Below, one piece after another: positions 9,451-19,895 of a stretch of DNA of 64,000 bases (position 1 is its first letter; every line of letters starts with the position of its first letter). This DNA comes from Procambarus clarkii (lineage: Eukaryota > Arthropoda > Malacostraca > Decapoda > Cambaridae): positions 21,031,158 to 21,095,157 of the forward strand of contig NC_091227.1 in the NCBI RefSeq assembly GCF_040958095.1, read 5' to 3'. The position numbers and the translations under genes are program-made. Below the pieces are notes generated by a model. It saw nothing but the letters and a program-made list of their open reading frames with translations. It ran no database searches and was not told the DNA's origin.

Positions 9451-10089
9451 TAACACACACTAGCTGAATCTGAGGTCACAGGCTGATCACACCAGGACGT
9501 TCCCATGGTGAGTCATGGGTGTACTCTCCAGGCGTTACAGGCTGCTTCCTGGGGGCGAAGGCCTGGTCGAGGACCGGGCCGCGGGGACACTAAGCCCCGA
9601 AATTATCTCAAGGTCTCAAGATAACCAGTTAACAGGAGTCAGATATTGCCCACTCCTGTACTGTAACACACACTAGCTGAATCTGAGGTCACAGGCTGAT
9701 CACACCAGGACGTTCCCATGGTGAGTCATGGGTGTACTCTCCAGGCGTTACAGGCTGCTTCCTGGGGGCGAAGGCCTGGTCGAGGACCGGGCCGCGGGGA
9801 CACTAAGCCCCGAAATTATCTCAAGGTCTCAAGATAACCAGTTAACAGGAGTCAGATATTGCCCACTCCTGTACTGTAACACACACTAGCTGAATCTGAG
9901 GTCACAGGCTGATCACACCAGGACGTTCCCATGGTGAGTCATGGGTGTACTCTCCAGGCGTTACAGGCTGCTTCCTGGGGGCGAAGGCCTGGTCGAGGAC
10001 CGGGCCGCGGGGACACTAAGCCCCGAAATTATCTCAAGGTCTCAAGATAACCTGTTAACAGGAGTCAGATATTGCCCACTCCTGTACTG
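9451..10089. repeat. Tandem triplication of a 213-bp unit containing a SINE tail
   Basis: Units start with TAACACACACTAGCTGAATC at 9451, 9664 and 9877. Each holds GGCCTGGTCGAGGACCGGGC (SINE tail) plus unique sequence ending AGTCAGATATTGCCCACTCC. I see only a single difference (ACCAGTTAAC versus ACCTGTTAAC in the third), so the expansion is recent or homogenised. Confidence 0.93.
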
Positions 10090-10221
10090 ACACGTGTTCA
10101 AAAACAAATCTAGTAGATGTAGGGGTTATTTAAAGTAAAGATTGTGAGAACTTTGCGAACATGGTAGGGAGGCGGCATGGCCAAATGCCACGATACCTTG
10201 ATCATTACACACAGATCACAC

Positions 10222-10395
10222 CCTGTCGTAGCTCAGTCGATTAAGGCAGGCAGTACCTACGGGCTCACCATAGCCCGTGCTCCTTGGAACTGTTTGTTCC
10301 AAGTAGCGAATCTTTAACAACAACAGATTAAGGCAGTGTCTGCGATGCTCCCGGACGCAGGTTCGAAACCTCGTCACGGCCCTTGTGGATTTGTT
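10222..10395 (+). mobile_element. Second tRNA-derived SINE type, split by a family E insertion
   Basis: Left piece GTCGTAGCTCAGTCGATTAA (A-box like) and right piece GATTAAGGCAGTGTCTGCGA, CGCAGGTTCGAAACCTCGTC (box B) and CCCTTGTGGATTTG. The halves join through the duplicated GATTAAGGCAG, so the element was whole before insertion of copy E6. Confidence 0.8.
10250..10325 (+). mobile_element. Family E short hairpin retroposon, copy E6
   Basis: This 76-bp insertion has ACGGGCTCACCATAGCCCGT, the second hairpin TCCTTGGAAC/GTTCCAAG, GCGAATCTTTAAC and an (AAC)n tail. It is flanked by perfect 11-bp direct repeats gattaaggcag (10239-10249 and 10326-10336). It sits inside a tRNA-derived SINE, giving the cleanest view of both ends. 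Confidence 0.9.
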
Positions 10396-10460
10396 CATTT
10401 ACTTTGGTCATACCTTGATGTGGTTCTAGGAGTTTATGTACAGCTACTCGTTCACAGTAT

Positions 10461-10705
10461 CTTGAGATTATCTTGAGAAGATTTCGGGGCTTTAGTGTCC
10501 CCGCGGCCCGGTCCTCGACCAGGCCTCCACCCCCAGGAAGCAGCCCGTGAGAGCTGACTAACACCCAGGTACCTATTTTAGTGCTAGGTAACAGGGGCAT
10601 AGGGTGAAAGAAACTCTGCCCATTGTTTCTCGCCGGCGCCTGGGATCGAACCCAGGACCACAGGATCACAAGTCCCGCGTGCTGTCCGCTCGGCCGACCG
10701 GCTCC
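10461..10705 (-). mobile_element. tRNA-derived SINE, family A (full length)
   Basis: Reverse-strand copy from tail (CTTGAGATTATCTTGAGAAG) to head (GCTCGGCCGACCGGCTCC). Box B is slightly altered (GGTTCGATCCC read as GGGATCGAACCC on +). Confidence 0.92.
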
Positions 10706-11002
10706 CTATGCCACAATTGCTGCATACAATGAAAGCGGAACATCCGGGGTGTTTCACCACGCGTGATTACACAATCACTAATATTATGGTCTCTTCCATC
10801 AAGAGCTATTTTGGTATAATATAATAATCACTCCTGAAGATGTATTAATATACGAAAGTACTTAAGGAAATTCCTGTTTCAATTTTTCAAGATATTTTGT
10901 TCACGTTTACTAACTGATGCATTTTCTGGAAAATGTCTCAATTTGAAGTAAAGTGAAATATTTTGAAGTTAAATGTCTCGGGTGTTATATACTGAGAGCA
11001 CT

Positions 11003-11105
11003 TATGAGTGAGTGGGTGGGTGGGTGAGTGGGTGGGTGGGTGAGTGGGTGGGTGAGTAGGTGGGTGGGTGGGTGAGTTGGTGGGTGAGTGGGTGGGTGAG
11101 TTGGC
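11003..11105. repeat. (GGGT/GAGT)n simple repeat
   Basis: GAGTGGGTGGGTGGGTGAGT-type array of about 100 bp. The minus frames give Pro-Thr-His repeats and are not genes. Confidence 0.93.
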
Positions 11106-11350
11106 CTGAGAGTGGCATAGTTGACCTGTATAAAGCCGTCCCGCATGGGTTACCAGGTCGATCATTGCACGGTTGCAATGCAACATGTGGGTCCACACAT
11201 GCTGGTGCGGGTGTGTGTATACCGGGGCCAAGTCTCCTATGTGCGTTATGTGCCTTGTGCATGTACACACTAGGACGTATGTACGGGGGGTTGCGCGCGC
11301 GCGCGCACACACACTAGACCTCTCTTATATGCACATGCTGCTGTGTGCGT

Positions 11351-11410
11351 TACGGGCTATTCATGCCCGTGCCACCTTCACCAATCCTCCTTAATCTTCA
11401 CCAATCAACC
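11351..11410 (+). mobile_element. Family F fragment, copy F3 (3' part)
   Basis: TACGGGCTATTCATGCCCGT then GCCACCTTCACCAATCCTCC, TTAATCTTCACCAATCAACC. The fourth hairpin is intact and the fifth is decayed. Confidence 0.65.
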
Positions 11411-11699
11411 AATGTGTGCGTGCAATAGGCCTCTTATTGTCTAGAGGAGGCCTCTAGGCCTCTCATGTATACGTATTGTGGTGGAGGCATGCACTAGGCT
11501 TCACTCGGGGTGGGGGGGTGTTCAGGGGAGGGGGGTATGGGCGTGGTGGGGCGTGCCACACCCCACCACGCCCCCACCTCTCCTGTGGCACCCTCCCACA
11601 CTGTTCACCCTTACATAACAAGGATGAGACATGCACACACTTCATTCTCGTAATTCATTACTCTATACTTTTCCCCCATACTTTGTTTACCCATTCAGT

Positions 11700-11850
11700 A
11701 GTGTGTGTGTGTACTCAGTTGTGCTTGTGGGGGTTAAGCTCTGGCTCTTTGGTCCCGCTTCTCAACTGTCAATCAACTGGTATACTGATTCCTGAGCCTA
11801 CTGGCACTCCAGGTATACTGTACAATATTATGACATATGTCACGTAGTGA
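11700..11850 (-). repeat. LINE 3' end, family B
   Basis: GTACTCAGTTGTGCTTGTGG, TTGGTCCCGCTTCTCAACTG, TGATTCCTGAGCCTACTGGC. This is the reverse complement of the block that follows the coding C-terminus at 47.6 kb. Confidence 0.75.
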
Positions 11851-12634
11851 GTCCATAATAATGAGGACTGGCTAATTGTATGATTCAATTCGTGTCTCAG
11901 CGAAGGCCTCGCTTCTTGCAGGTCTGCGTTCGATCCCTGACGGTCCCAGTGAGGTGGGCGACCGTTCCTTCCCTCAGTCTTATCTCAGCTCCTTATCCTC
12001 GTATTCCTTCCATGTGCTATATAGTCATACTGTCTTAGCGCTTCCTGCGTATAATTACCTGCCCCGCCTACCTTCCTCTTGTCTACCAGTTGTAGGCTCC
12101 AGTCTGTCTCAGCCTTCCTGGGATTAATGATCCCAGGCCCGGTCTCTGATTAGGCCTCCTGACCGGGAGGTCTGCTCAACCAGGATGTTAATTGTAGCAC
12201 TTCTAATTGTATAATTTAGCACTTCTAATTGTATAAATTATTGATGTATAATTTATTTGCAGCACTTCTACATTATTTTGTTATCATTTATTATCTACAT
12301 AACTTCTATTTTGTGTGTAAAGTGTTTCATAGACGCATTCTTAATGTTCATCTATTATTTTGTGTTAACTTACGATGTGTAGACCAACAATTATTACAAA
12401 CAATTAGTGGTAATGACGCGTGCCAGACTCGGGGTTCGTGTTACGATATTTTTGTCGCTGACACGGCCTCTTGCCCTCCAGGCCATCCTGCCCGCCTGCC
12501 CACCCCCACATGCCCACCCCTACATACCCGAACCCACCCACCAACCCACACACACCCACGCCCGCCCGCCCGAACGCAACCACTAAATGAATTTTCTTGT
12601 CTTTCCAGGTACGGCTCGCTTGGGTAGTGTGTGT

Positions 12635-12950
12635 ACTCACCTAGTTGAGCTTGCGGGGGTTGAGCTCTGGCTCTTTGGTCCCGCCTCTCCACTGTCAATC
12701 AACAGGTGTACAGGTTCCTGAGCCTATTGGGCTCTTATCATATCTACACTTGAAACTGTGTATGGAGTCAGCATCCACCACATCAACTTTGTGTGACTGC
12801 AGGTGGTGGTGGTGGGGGGATGCGGTGGATATGTGGGCCTCCGGGCCGCTCCAAGCAACAGCCTGTTGGTCCAAGTTATCACGAGTCGAGCCTGACCCTG
12901 GGCCGGGCTCGGGGAGTAGAAGAACTCCCGAAACCTACTGCAGGTATGCT
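12635..12950. repeat. LINE 3' ends: family B (-) then family D (+)
   Basis: 12635-12785 is family B (CACCTAGTTGAGCTTGCGGG to TGTATGGAGTCAGCATCCAC). 12830-12950 is family D (GGGCCTCCGGGCCGCTCCAA to GAGTAGAAGAACTCCCG). Confidence 0.75.
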
Positions 12951-13239
12951 CGAGGATGGTAAGATACAAGGGGCTGAGGGTAGTAGGAGTCCCAGCGTAG
13001 CGGTACAGGGAAGACCTGCCAGAGAAAGCGATGATTGACAGCAACGATGATCCCTGGCTGTGTGTGGGTTGGGGGGGAGGGGACGGGGCTACGAACACAC
13101 AGCCTCACAGACCTGACAATCACCAGGGAGGAGAAGAACTCTGGTAATCACCAACAGGTGATCGTAAGGAGGCTGGCGACGGTATCGGTGATTGTAATTT
13201 ACGGTAGAAGTTGTGGAGTAAGAGATTAGTTTGTGATCA

Positions 13240-13390
13240 GTGAGTGTACTCGCCTATAGTTGTGCTTGCGGGGGGCTGGAGCTCTGGCTCTTTGGTCCCG
13301 CCTCTCGACCGTCAGTCAATTGGTGTATATATTCTGGAGTCTATTGGGCTCTATCAAGTCTGTTAGTGTGGTAGGAGACATGTATGAAGG
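13240..13390 (-). repeat. LINE 3' end, family B
   Basis: GTGTACTCGCCTATAGTTGT, CTCTGGCTCTTTGGTCCCGC, TGGAGTCTATTGGGCTCTAT. Confidence 0.72.
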
Positions 13391-13649
13391 ACGGCACCAA
13401 GCATGTGGGAGGTGGTGGGGGGGGGGGGTCACTATGAAGCAAGGATCCATGCTTGAGAATATCTCATCATAAGGACTAAGTCCAACACTTGGCGCCACCC
13501 TCACCCCGTCTACACTCTCTGTGCCTAGTTTCACCATCTTTCCTTTTTTTTTATTGAGGCACAGGCTAAGGGGAAAGTTTGGAAATGGGAAATGTGGTGC
13601 AAGTTATGATAGCAGGCGGGCTGTCAGCCCGCCTTTGGACATGTTTATG

Positions 13650-13735
13650 AGTGGGATTGGGTGGTTATAGATAGGAGCTGCCTCGTATGGGCCAATAGGC
13701 CTTCTGCAGTTACCTTGTTCTTATGTTCTTATGTA

Positions 13736-13740
<5 letters not shown>
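13650..13740 (+). repeat. LINE 3' end, family C
   Basis: ATAGGAGCTGCCTCGTATGG, CCAATAGGCCTTCTGCAGTT, CTTATGTTCTTATGT tail. It is the same 3' end that follows the coding fragment at 16.4 kb. Confidence 0.75.
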
Positions 13741-13789
<49 letters not shown>

Positions 13790-13932
13790 CACCTATTTGT
13801 GGTTGCGGGGGTTGAGCTCTGGGTCTTTGGTACCGCCTCTCAACTGTCAATCAACTGGTGTACCGCTTCCTGAGCCTATTGGGCTCTGTTATATCTATAC
13901 TTTGCGTGGCTCGTACTAGACTGTACATTGGA
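13737..13932. repeat. (GT)n microsatellite followed by LINE family B 3' end
   Basis: A GT run of about 23 units (13741-13787), then CTCACCTATTTGTGGTTGCG to TGAGCCTATTGGGCTCTGTT. Confidence 0.85.
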
Positions 13933-13944
13933 GTTGAGTAGTTG

Positions 13945-14060
13945 ATACCTCGTTGATACCTGGTTGATGGGAGTTCTTCTACTCCCCCAAGCCCGGCCCG
14001 AGGCCAGGCCTGACTTGTGAGAGTTTGGTCCACCAGGCTGTTGCTTGGAGCAACATGGTG
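13945..14060 (-). repeat. LINE 3' end, family D
   Basis: GATACCTGGTTGATGGGAGT, GCCCGGCCCGAGGCCAGGCC, ACCAGGCTGTTGCTTGGAGC. Confidence 0.8.
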
Positions 14061-14264
14061 GCCTATGTTGTGTAGCTCGTAGTGGCCTAAACATTAGCGC
14101 AAAGACTCGTAGCGGACACCGGCGTGTGTAAATAGTTCCAAGCGGACACGGCTGCGTATGACGCAGTAAAGAGGAATACGCGAGAGAGTTTCCCGACGAG
14201 TGCGTATGTACCGTGGTGTGCGTATGCCACCAGCCACAGGGTTCACTGGGTAGCGACCTTGACC

Positions 14265-14605
14265 TTGAGGTGCTTCCGGGGCTCAGCGTCCCCGCGGCCC
14301 GGTCGTCGACCAGGCCTCCTGGTTGTAATGTGTTGGGACCGTAGAGCAGCACGCTTTTGATGGTTGCCGCCGGAGGTAACCAGGTATCAACCAACCAGGT
14401 AACCAGGTATCAACCAACCAGGTAACCAGGTATCAACCAACCAGGTAACCAGGTATCAGGTAACCAGGTATCAACCAACCAGGTAACCAGGTATCAACCA
14501 GGAGGCTGCTAGTTTATTGTGCACCCCAGGAGGCCTGGTCGACGACCGGGCCGCTGGGACGCTAAGCCCCGGAAGCACCTCAAGGTAACCTCAAGGTAAC
14601 CCCAT
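14265..14605. repeat. SINE-tail variant pair around a CAGGTATCAACC minisatellite
   Basis: A minus-strand tail (TTGAGGTGCTTCCGGGGCTC) at 14265-14325 and a plus-strand tail (GAGGCCTGGTCGACGACCGG) at 14528-14605 flank about five copies of a 23-bp unit AACCAGGTATCAACCAACCA followed by GGT (14380-14510). The unit looks like an expanded LINE family D tail. Confidence 0.8.
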
Positions 14606-14800
14606 ATTCACCCTGTGAGCGGTAGCGCAAAAAGCATTACAGAGGGCACAAAAGGTCTTTACCAGACCTCATCTTAGATTATTACATAAACAATTTCATC
14701 TGTCCTTCAGACCTTATAGTTACAATGTCAGCTAGTTACAGAGAATGTTCTATTTCAAGAGCTATATATTTACAGTAAGTCATTATACATTAATGGTAGG
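14605..14800 (-). repeat. LINE 3' UTR, partner of 29435-29730
   Basis: AAAAGCATTACAGAGGGCAC, ACATAAACAATTTCATCTGT and ACAATGTCAGCTAGTTACAG recur in order at 29.5 kb. I read it as a minus-strand LINE tail. The adjoining 14.8-15.17 kb has a 76-codon minus frame I cannot assign. Confidence 0.6.
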
Positions 14801-15256
14801 TCTTATCGCTAATATATAATTGTTTGAGCAATGGAGATATTACAGAGTCATAAGGGAGCTGCTGTTTATTATTAGTTTTCACAATACACTACTTGTTTCT
14901 TAATCTCATATGTCGTTTATCTACTGGGAGCGAAATATGGATACAGTGCATGGATTTCCGGTATTTTATCCTTGGTAATAAGATAGGGTGCCATATCATA
15001 CAGCGTGAGCTTAGATTTATCTCTAAATGGCTTAATTTTACTACAATCCAAGACAGTGTTCGAGTGTGTGTCCCTGTCTTTGTCCACACACTTTACTTCA
15101 TCTAGATCCCCTATACAAGCCGAACTGCCAGAGATACTTGTAGCCAAGTCTTATTCGAGCTGTGACAACGTCTGTTAGTCTACTGACTTTGTTACTAACT
15201 GAATCTCAGAAGCCAGACGTAGATATATAAGAACACTTAGCAAGAGGGTAAATATA

Positions 15257-15525
15257 AAAATGTTGTGGATTCCTTCTCACATTGGCCTGCAGGAACATGA
15301 TTAAGTTGACGCCCTTGCTAAGGCTGCAGTAAATAAAGACAGTATTGAACGGAATCTTGAGTTATCAAATAGGTCCCTTACAAGTGTCATTAGACGAGAA
15401 CGCCTAGATGAATTTGAAGAAAGTAGAACAGTGCAAACTGGAACTAGCAGGTCCATTGTTTATCACAATGAAATGTGTGAAGTAAAACATGTGTATGGGG
15501 CAAGTAACAAAGTCAGAGGCGGGGG
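15257..15525 (+). pseudogene. LINE RNase H C-terminal remnant
   Basis: Reads MLWIPSHIGLQEHD, stop, VDALAKAAVNKDSIERN and on to RRERLDEFEESRTVQTG. WIPSHIG-x(n)-VDALAKAA is the His/Asp end of a retroelement RNase H. An in-frame stop lies between the two motifs, so this is a dead copy. Confidence 0.7.
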
Positions 15526-15596
15526 TGGTGGGACTGGTCCTTGCTTCAGACTGGGTCTATACGGCTGATTAAAATCTTGTTGTCGGTGGACTTTTT

Positions 15597-15745
15597 TCTT
15601 TTATTATTATTTTCTACCACAGACGTGGCCAGACATCTACAATGCTAACCAGCATATATATATTTTCTTCTGTCCTCCATGGACAGAGTGAGAGATCTGT
15701 TAAACATATAGTTCAGGGATTTATTGAACAATCAACCACAGAAGG
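15597..15745. repeat. Dispersed repeat, partner of 2438-2600
   Basis: TTCTACCACAGACGTGGCCA to GGGATTTATTGAACAATCAA, with only scattered differences from the 2.4 kb copy. Confidence 0.8.
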
Positions 15746-16344
15746 TGATTGTAGTGCCTTTAAAATGCTAATCTAACCTACAGACATAAATATATATAGA
15801 TTCACAGTTACGTCTGACTTACATAAAGTGGTCGATGTGTTTTTACATAGTGTTATTAATGTGGATTTACAAAGGTGAAATCTATTTCTGATCAGCTTCC
15901 ACATACTTTTACACATACACGCACATACATCCACATACATTTATGGCTCTCCTACTCTGAGAGGGTAAGATAGCTGATAGAGAAAGTAGTGTGTTATTAA
16001 GCACTTAACCACTGAAGGTGATTAAGATGCTTTTACAAGCTCAGGTTATATAGTTACATCACATACATTGTGATGATGGAGGAAGAGTCCCTCCCTCACC
16101 CCCTCCATTGCCGGTTTAATCGGCACTATAAATATAGAGCTTCTACAAAGGCTCCGGCAGACTGAAATATTGCCCTACTCGGCCAGGATCCGGTCGGTCG
16201 GTCGGTTGGTTGCTCTCCCTCTCTCTCCCCCTCCCTTCCCCCGCCAGTGTCTTCCAAATGAAGTTGTTAAAACACATTGAACATCACCTTAATGAAGCCA
16301 GCGCATGAGTTATAAACCTCTCCTCCACCGCCCAGGATTGAAAT

Positions 16345-16699
16345 AAGAACATAAGAACAAAGGCAACTGCAGAAGGCCTATTGGCCCATACGAGGCAGCT
16401 CCTACTTATAACCCACCAATCCCACTCATATACATGTCCAACCTATGCTTGAAACAATCGAGGGACTCCACCTCCACCACGTTACGCGGTAATTGGTTCC
16501 ACAAATCAACAACCCTGTTACTGAACCAGTATTTACCCAAGTCTTTCCTAAATCTAAACTTATCCAATTTGTACCCATTGTTTCGTGTTCTGTCTTGTGT
16601 TGATACTTTTAATACCCTATTAATAAGAACAAAATGCGTAACACTAGGCTTTAGGTCCTCACAGGAATATCCATGTACCATTGTTTGATCGCTCTTCAC
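16345..16699 (-). pseudogene. LINE ORF2 C-terminus (family C) with 3' end
   Basis: The minus frame reads NNGYKLDKFRFRKDLGKYWF, then SNRVVDLWNQLPRNVVEVES, then FKHRLDMYM. The signature F-x-N/V-RVV-x-x-WN-x-LP-x-x-VV-x-x-x-S-x-x-x-FK-x-RLD ends many LINE reverse transcriptase ORFs. The family C 3' end follows (GAGCTGCCTCGTATGGGCCA), finishing in a TTCTTATGTTCTTAT tail at about 16.34 kb. The rest of ORF2 is missing, so it is a 5'-truncated copy. Confidence 0.78.
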
Positions 16700-16914
16700 C
16701 TTGCTCTCTCACATGTTGGCTCTCACACGCGCGAGAGTGACAGCGAGAGCGAGTGAGTGAGTGACAGACCACTAGAGGGTGAGAGAGAACATATCATTTA
16801 AAATGTAAGATAGACTCCATGAGAGTGAAAGCGCGTGTGTGAAAGTCATGAGAACAGCCCAAGAGGGATATAACATCCTTCCACCCCCTTCCCCACCCCC
16901 ACCCCACCCTACCA

Positions 16915-17195
16915 CTATCACCACAGTGGGTCTCACAATCCCCTCCCTCACCACCACAGTGGGTCTCACAATCCCCTCCCTCACCACCACAGTGGGTCAC
17001 ACAATCCACTTCTTCACCACAGTGGGTCACACAATCCACTTCTTCACCACAGTGGGTCACACAATCCACTCCCTCACCACCACAGTGGATCACACAATCC
17101 ACTCCCTCACCACCACAGTGGGTCACACAATCCACTCCCTCACCACCACAATGGATCTCACAATCCCCTCCCTCACCACCACAGTGGGTCACATA
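16915..17195. repeat. Minisatellite, about 33-bp unit with 27-bp variants
   Basis: Around nine copies of ACCACAGTGGGTCACACAAT followed by CCACTCCCTCACC. Predicted proteins on either strand are repeat artefacts. Confidence 0.93.
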
Positions 17196-17630
17196 TACCT
17201 GGAAATGGTACTGGAGTGAACGGTATGGTAGGAAATGGGGAATAAGAGCTAGTGAAGAGTAGAGGTGGAATAGAGCCAGTGGATCTAACAATCGTAAGTG
17301 AAGTGTGGCCCCAGTGTGTGTGTGGCCGGGCTTGGAAAGGTAGAAGGACTCTTAGAACCCACACCAGGTAAGGTTCAGGTAAGAGGAGGGTATGAGGGTT
17401 TGCCTTACATTTGGCTAAACGGAAGATGGTGTGAAACAGTTTGAGGATCCCGAGCAAATAATGCGTAGAGTGTACTGGTGGGGGTAGTGGAGGTGGGTGG
17501 GGCGTCCAGTCTTAGTCAGGGGGGTGTGAACTATCCTCACTTTTTCCTCCAGTTGCCACTTGGGGGTCGAACTCCATACGGATCTCTAGGTCCCTGCCTT
17601 CCTCTCTTCTTGCTTCACTCGCAGGCTGAC

Positions 17631-17784
17631 TGATTGATTGATGAAGATTAAGCCACCCAAAAGGTGGCACGGGCATGAATAGCCCGTAAGTGGTGGCCCT
17701 TTTGAGCCATTACCAGTATCAAGAGATGATACTGGAGATCTGTGGAGGTGCGACTGCACCCTGCGTGACGGGAGATGTCTCCCG
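17631..17784 (-). mobile_element. Family F multi-hairpin short retroposon, copy F2
   Basis: On the minus strand: CGGGAGACATCTCCCG, GGTGC-AGTC-GCACC, CCAGTATCA-TCTC-TTGATACTGG, ACGGGC-TATTCAT-GCCCGT, GCCACCTTTTGGGTGGC, TTAATCTTCATCAATCAATC. The second hairpin is fully Watson-Crick here, where F1 has a G:U pair. A possible 8-bp duplication ggctgact flanks it (17624-17631 and 17790-17797). Confidence 0.8.
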
Positions 17785-17821
17785 AGGCTGGCTGACTTGG
17801 CCAGCTGCTGATATACTGACT

Positions 17822-17945
17822 AGTTGACCAGACCACACACTAGAAGTTGAAGGGACGACGACTTCAGCCACGTTATTGTGACTCATCGCCTGCATATACT
17901 GACTAGACCCAAACTGCTGCCGCTGCAAATTGTTGCACATTCCTT
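17822..17945 (+). repeat. Fragment of the 73-bp hammerhead-like unit's flank
   Basis: GTTGACCAGACCACACACTA and AGGGACGACGAC match the start of the units at 27.46 and 29.52 kb. The text then changes to TCAGCCACGTTATTGTGACT, so the catalytic-like part is absent here. A LINE family D-like fragment lies at 17990-18080. Confidence 0.5.
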
Positions 17946-18275
17946 GCACGCATGTTGACCCTCCGGGATCACGAGGTTATATAGCTGCAACGGTGGAAAC
18001 CTTCAAGAAAGAACCGGACTAGTTTCTGTTGGGGTTACCGGACAAGCCTGAATGTGATGGCTATGTGGGGGGCATAAGGCTGCTAGAAGACTCATCTCAC
18101 GCGCCAGGGGAAGACAAACCAAACAGCGAAATCATCACAGCGAAGAGACCAAACTCATCGAAATCATCAAAGCCCAATCACTGGTGAACTGGAGGGTCGT
18201 ATATCCGGCGTGGGGTGGACATGGCGTTGATTCTCGTGTTTTATTAATCGTGCCCCCACATTGTACCTTGCCAGC

Positions 18276-18416
18276 TGCTGTTGTTGTTATAGATTCGGCT
18301 ACATGGAACAAGTTCCAAGTAGCACGGGCTATGGTGAGCCCGTAACTTACCTGGCACAGGAGCGGGGCAAGTAGCACGGGCTATGGTGAGCCCGTAGTGA
18401 ACCTACCTGGCACAGG
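18276..18416 (-). mobile_element. Family E short hairpin retroposon, copy E7 (longest, dimeric)
   Basis: A 141-bp insertion between perfect 11-bp direct repeats accttgccagc (18265-18275 and 18417-18427). On the minus strand the block CCTGTGCCAGGTA..GT, ACGGGCTCACCATAGCCCGT, GCTACTTG occurs twice, joined by CCCCGCT. The second unit goes on to the terminal hairpin, CGAATCTATAACAAC and the tail. This looks like the full element, with other copies 5'-truncated. Confidence 0.88.
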
Positions 18417-18418
18417 AC

Positions 18419-18780
18419 CTTGCCAGCGTTGATTGGGAGAGAAATATGTTAGGGGGGAAGAGGAGGGTTGCAAACTCTATTGCTAAATTGCTATTTTCAG
18501 CGAAGATAAAAGCTCGACTTTATGTAATGTGTGGCTCTTACAAATTACGACGTATTAAACACACAAAAGAGCCTCAATTTCCAGCAGTGTGGCATGTCCA
18601 TTGTTGGCCAGGGCGGGTGTGACTTATGGCTGTGCTGACCTTGGGGTGGGGCAGGAAGCCGGAAAAAAAGAGATTCGCGGGCCGGATGGAGGTTGGAGAA
18701 AGCCAGGTGGTGGTGGTGGTGGGGATACAAGTCACATCACACACGTGACGGTTCGCCAACAGCTGTTAAAAGCACCCCAT
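18419..18780. other. No recognised feature
   Basis: About 360 bp of mixed composition with short G-rich runs. No splice-bounded coding segment or repeat family is recognisable. Confidence 0.5.
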
Positions 18781-18837
18781 CCTACCCAACCCTACCCTCC
18801 CCTGCCCTATGTTGATACTCCTAACCTAATTATCTAT

Positions 18838-18856
18838 ATCTATCTATCTATCTATC

Positions 18857-18932
<76 letters not shown>

Positions 18933-18935
18933 TTT
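18838..18935. repeat. (ATCT)n then (AT)n microsatellite
   Basis: About five ATCT units followed by some 37 AT dinucleotides. Length is likely unstable. Confidence 0.97.
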
Positions 18936-19129
18936 TGAACACACTTTTCAGGATTACGAGTCCCAAGCGCTGTCCACTCAGCCACCTGCCCCCAATAACA
19001 ATGTGTGTGTTATTGGTTGTGTAGATTCACACATACGCTTATATTTGCTCCGCGGCTCTTCAGTCTCTTCACATTAATAGGAGACCTTTCCAAGAGGCAA
19101 TTTGCTAGGTTCCTTCAGGAATTGCTGGT

Positions 19130-19250
19130 TCAACCAGAGTGTAATGGATATGCGGGTCTGCAGGCCGCTTCAAGCAACAGCCTTCTTGATCCCCAAGTCT
19201 GACCCAAGGGAGTTAAACAACTCTCGGAACCGTGTCCAGGTTAACTCCAG
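19130..19250 (+). repeat. LINE 3' end, family D (diverged)
   Basis: AACCAGAGTGTAATGGATAT, GGGTCTGCAGGCCGCTTCAA, CTCGGAACCGTGTCCAGGTT. Confidence 0.65.
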
Positions 19251-19469
19251 GTTTGAAGAGCCGTTGGCCTTGGACGTTCAAACAGTTTACGGTCATCAGC
19301 CTTATCTCTGCTCTTATCTTATCGCTATCTACTTGTATGTTACATTGGAGTTCGTTCATCCCCTGCCCCCTCCCTCTCTTCTCCGTTCCTGTGGTTGATA
19401 GCGGTAAGTTAGGGAATTTTGGGAGGAGAACCCCCAGAACCCCATCAAGCAGGGAGTGAGAGAGAGCAG

Positions 19470-19895
19470 CACAGTGGATAGAGATGCTGTGAGGAGGATG
19501 GCTGGGGACACAGACGCTAGAGATGCTGTGAGAGACACAGACGCTAGAGATGCTGTGAGACACAGACGCTAGAGATACTGTGAGAGAGGGAGACACATAC
19601 TTCCCTTCACCTATGCCTCTCCTTCTTCTTTACCCCCCCCCTAAAAAAAGGGGGGGGGGCAGACACAGACGCTAGGAATGCTGCGAGAGAGACACACAGA
19701 CGCTACAGTTGCTGTGAGAGACACACACATTCGCTAGAGATGCTGAGAGAGAGACAGACGCAAACTTCAACACTGTGGCCACCTGTGTTCTCAACATCCC
19801 CCCCCCTCATCATCCCCCCCCCCTCATCATCCCCCCCCCCTCATCATCCCCCCCCTCATCATCCCCGGGCGGGAGGGGGGGGGGGGGGGGGCAGA
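19470..19895. repeat. CACAGACGCTAGAGATGCTG minisatellite and C/G runs
   Basis: Imperfect copies of ACACAGACGCTAGAGATGCT (19500-19760), interrupted by a CCCCCCCCC-TAAAAAAA-GGGGGGGGG fold-back near 19635-19660. An array of C(7-10)TCATCAT follows to 19.87 kb. Homopolymer lengths here may be sequencing-dependent. Confidence 0.88.

Noticed and set aside
16794-17291. 165-codon Cys/His/Gly repeat protein on the minus strand
   Set aside because: Lies on a 33-bp minisatellite, and the + strand is equally open.
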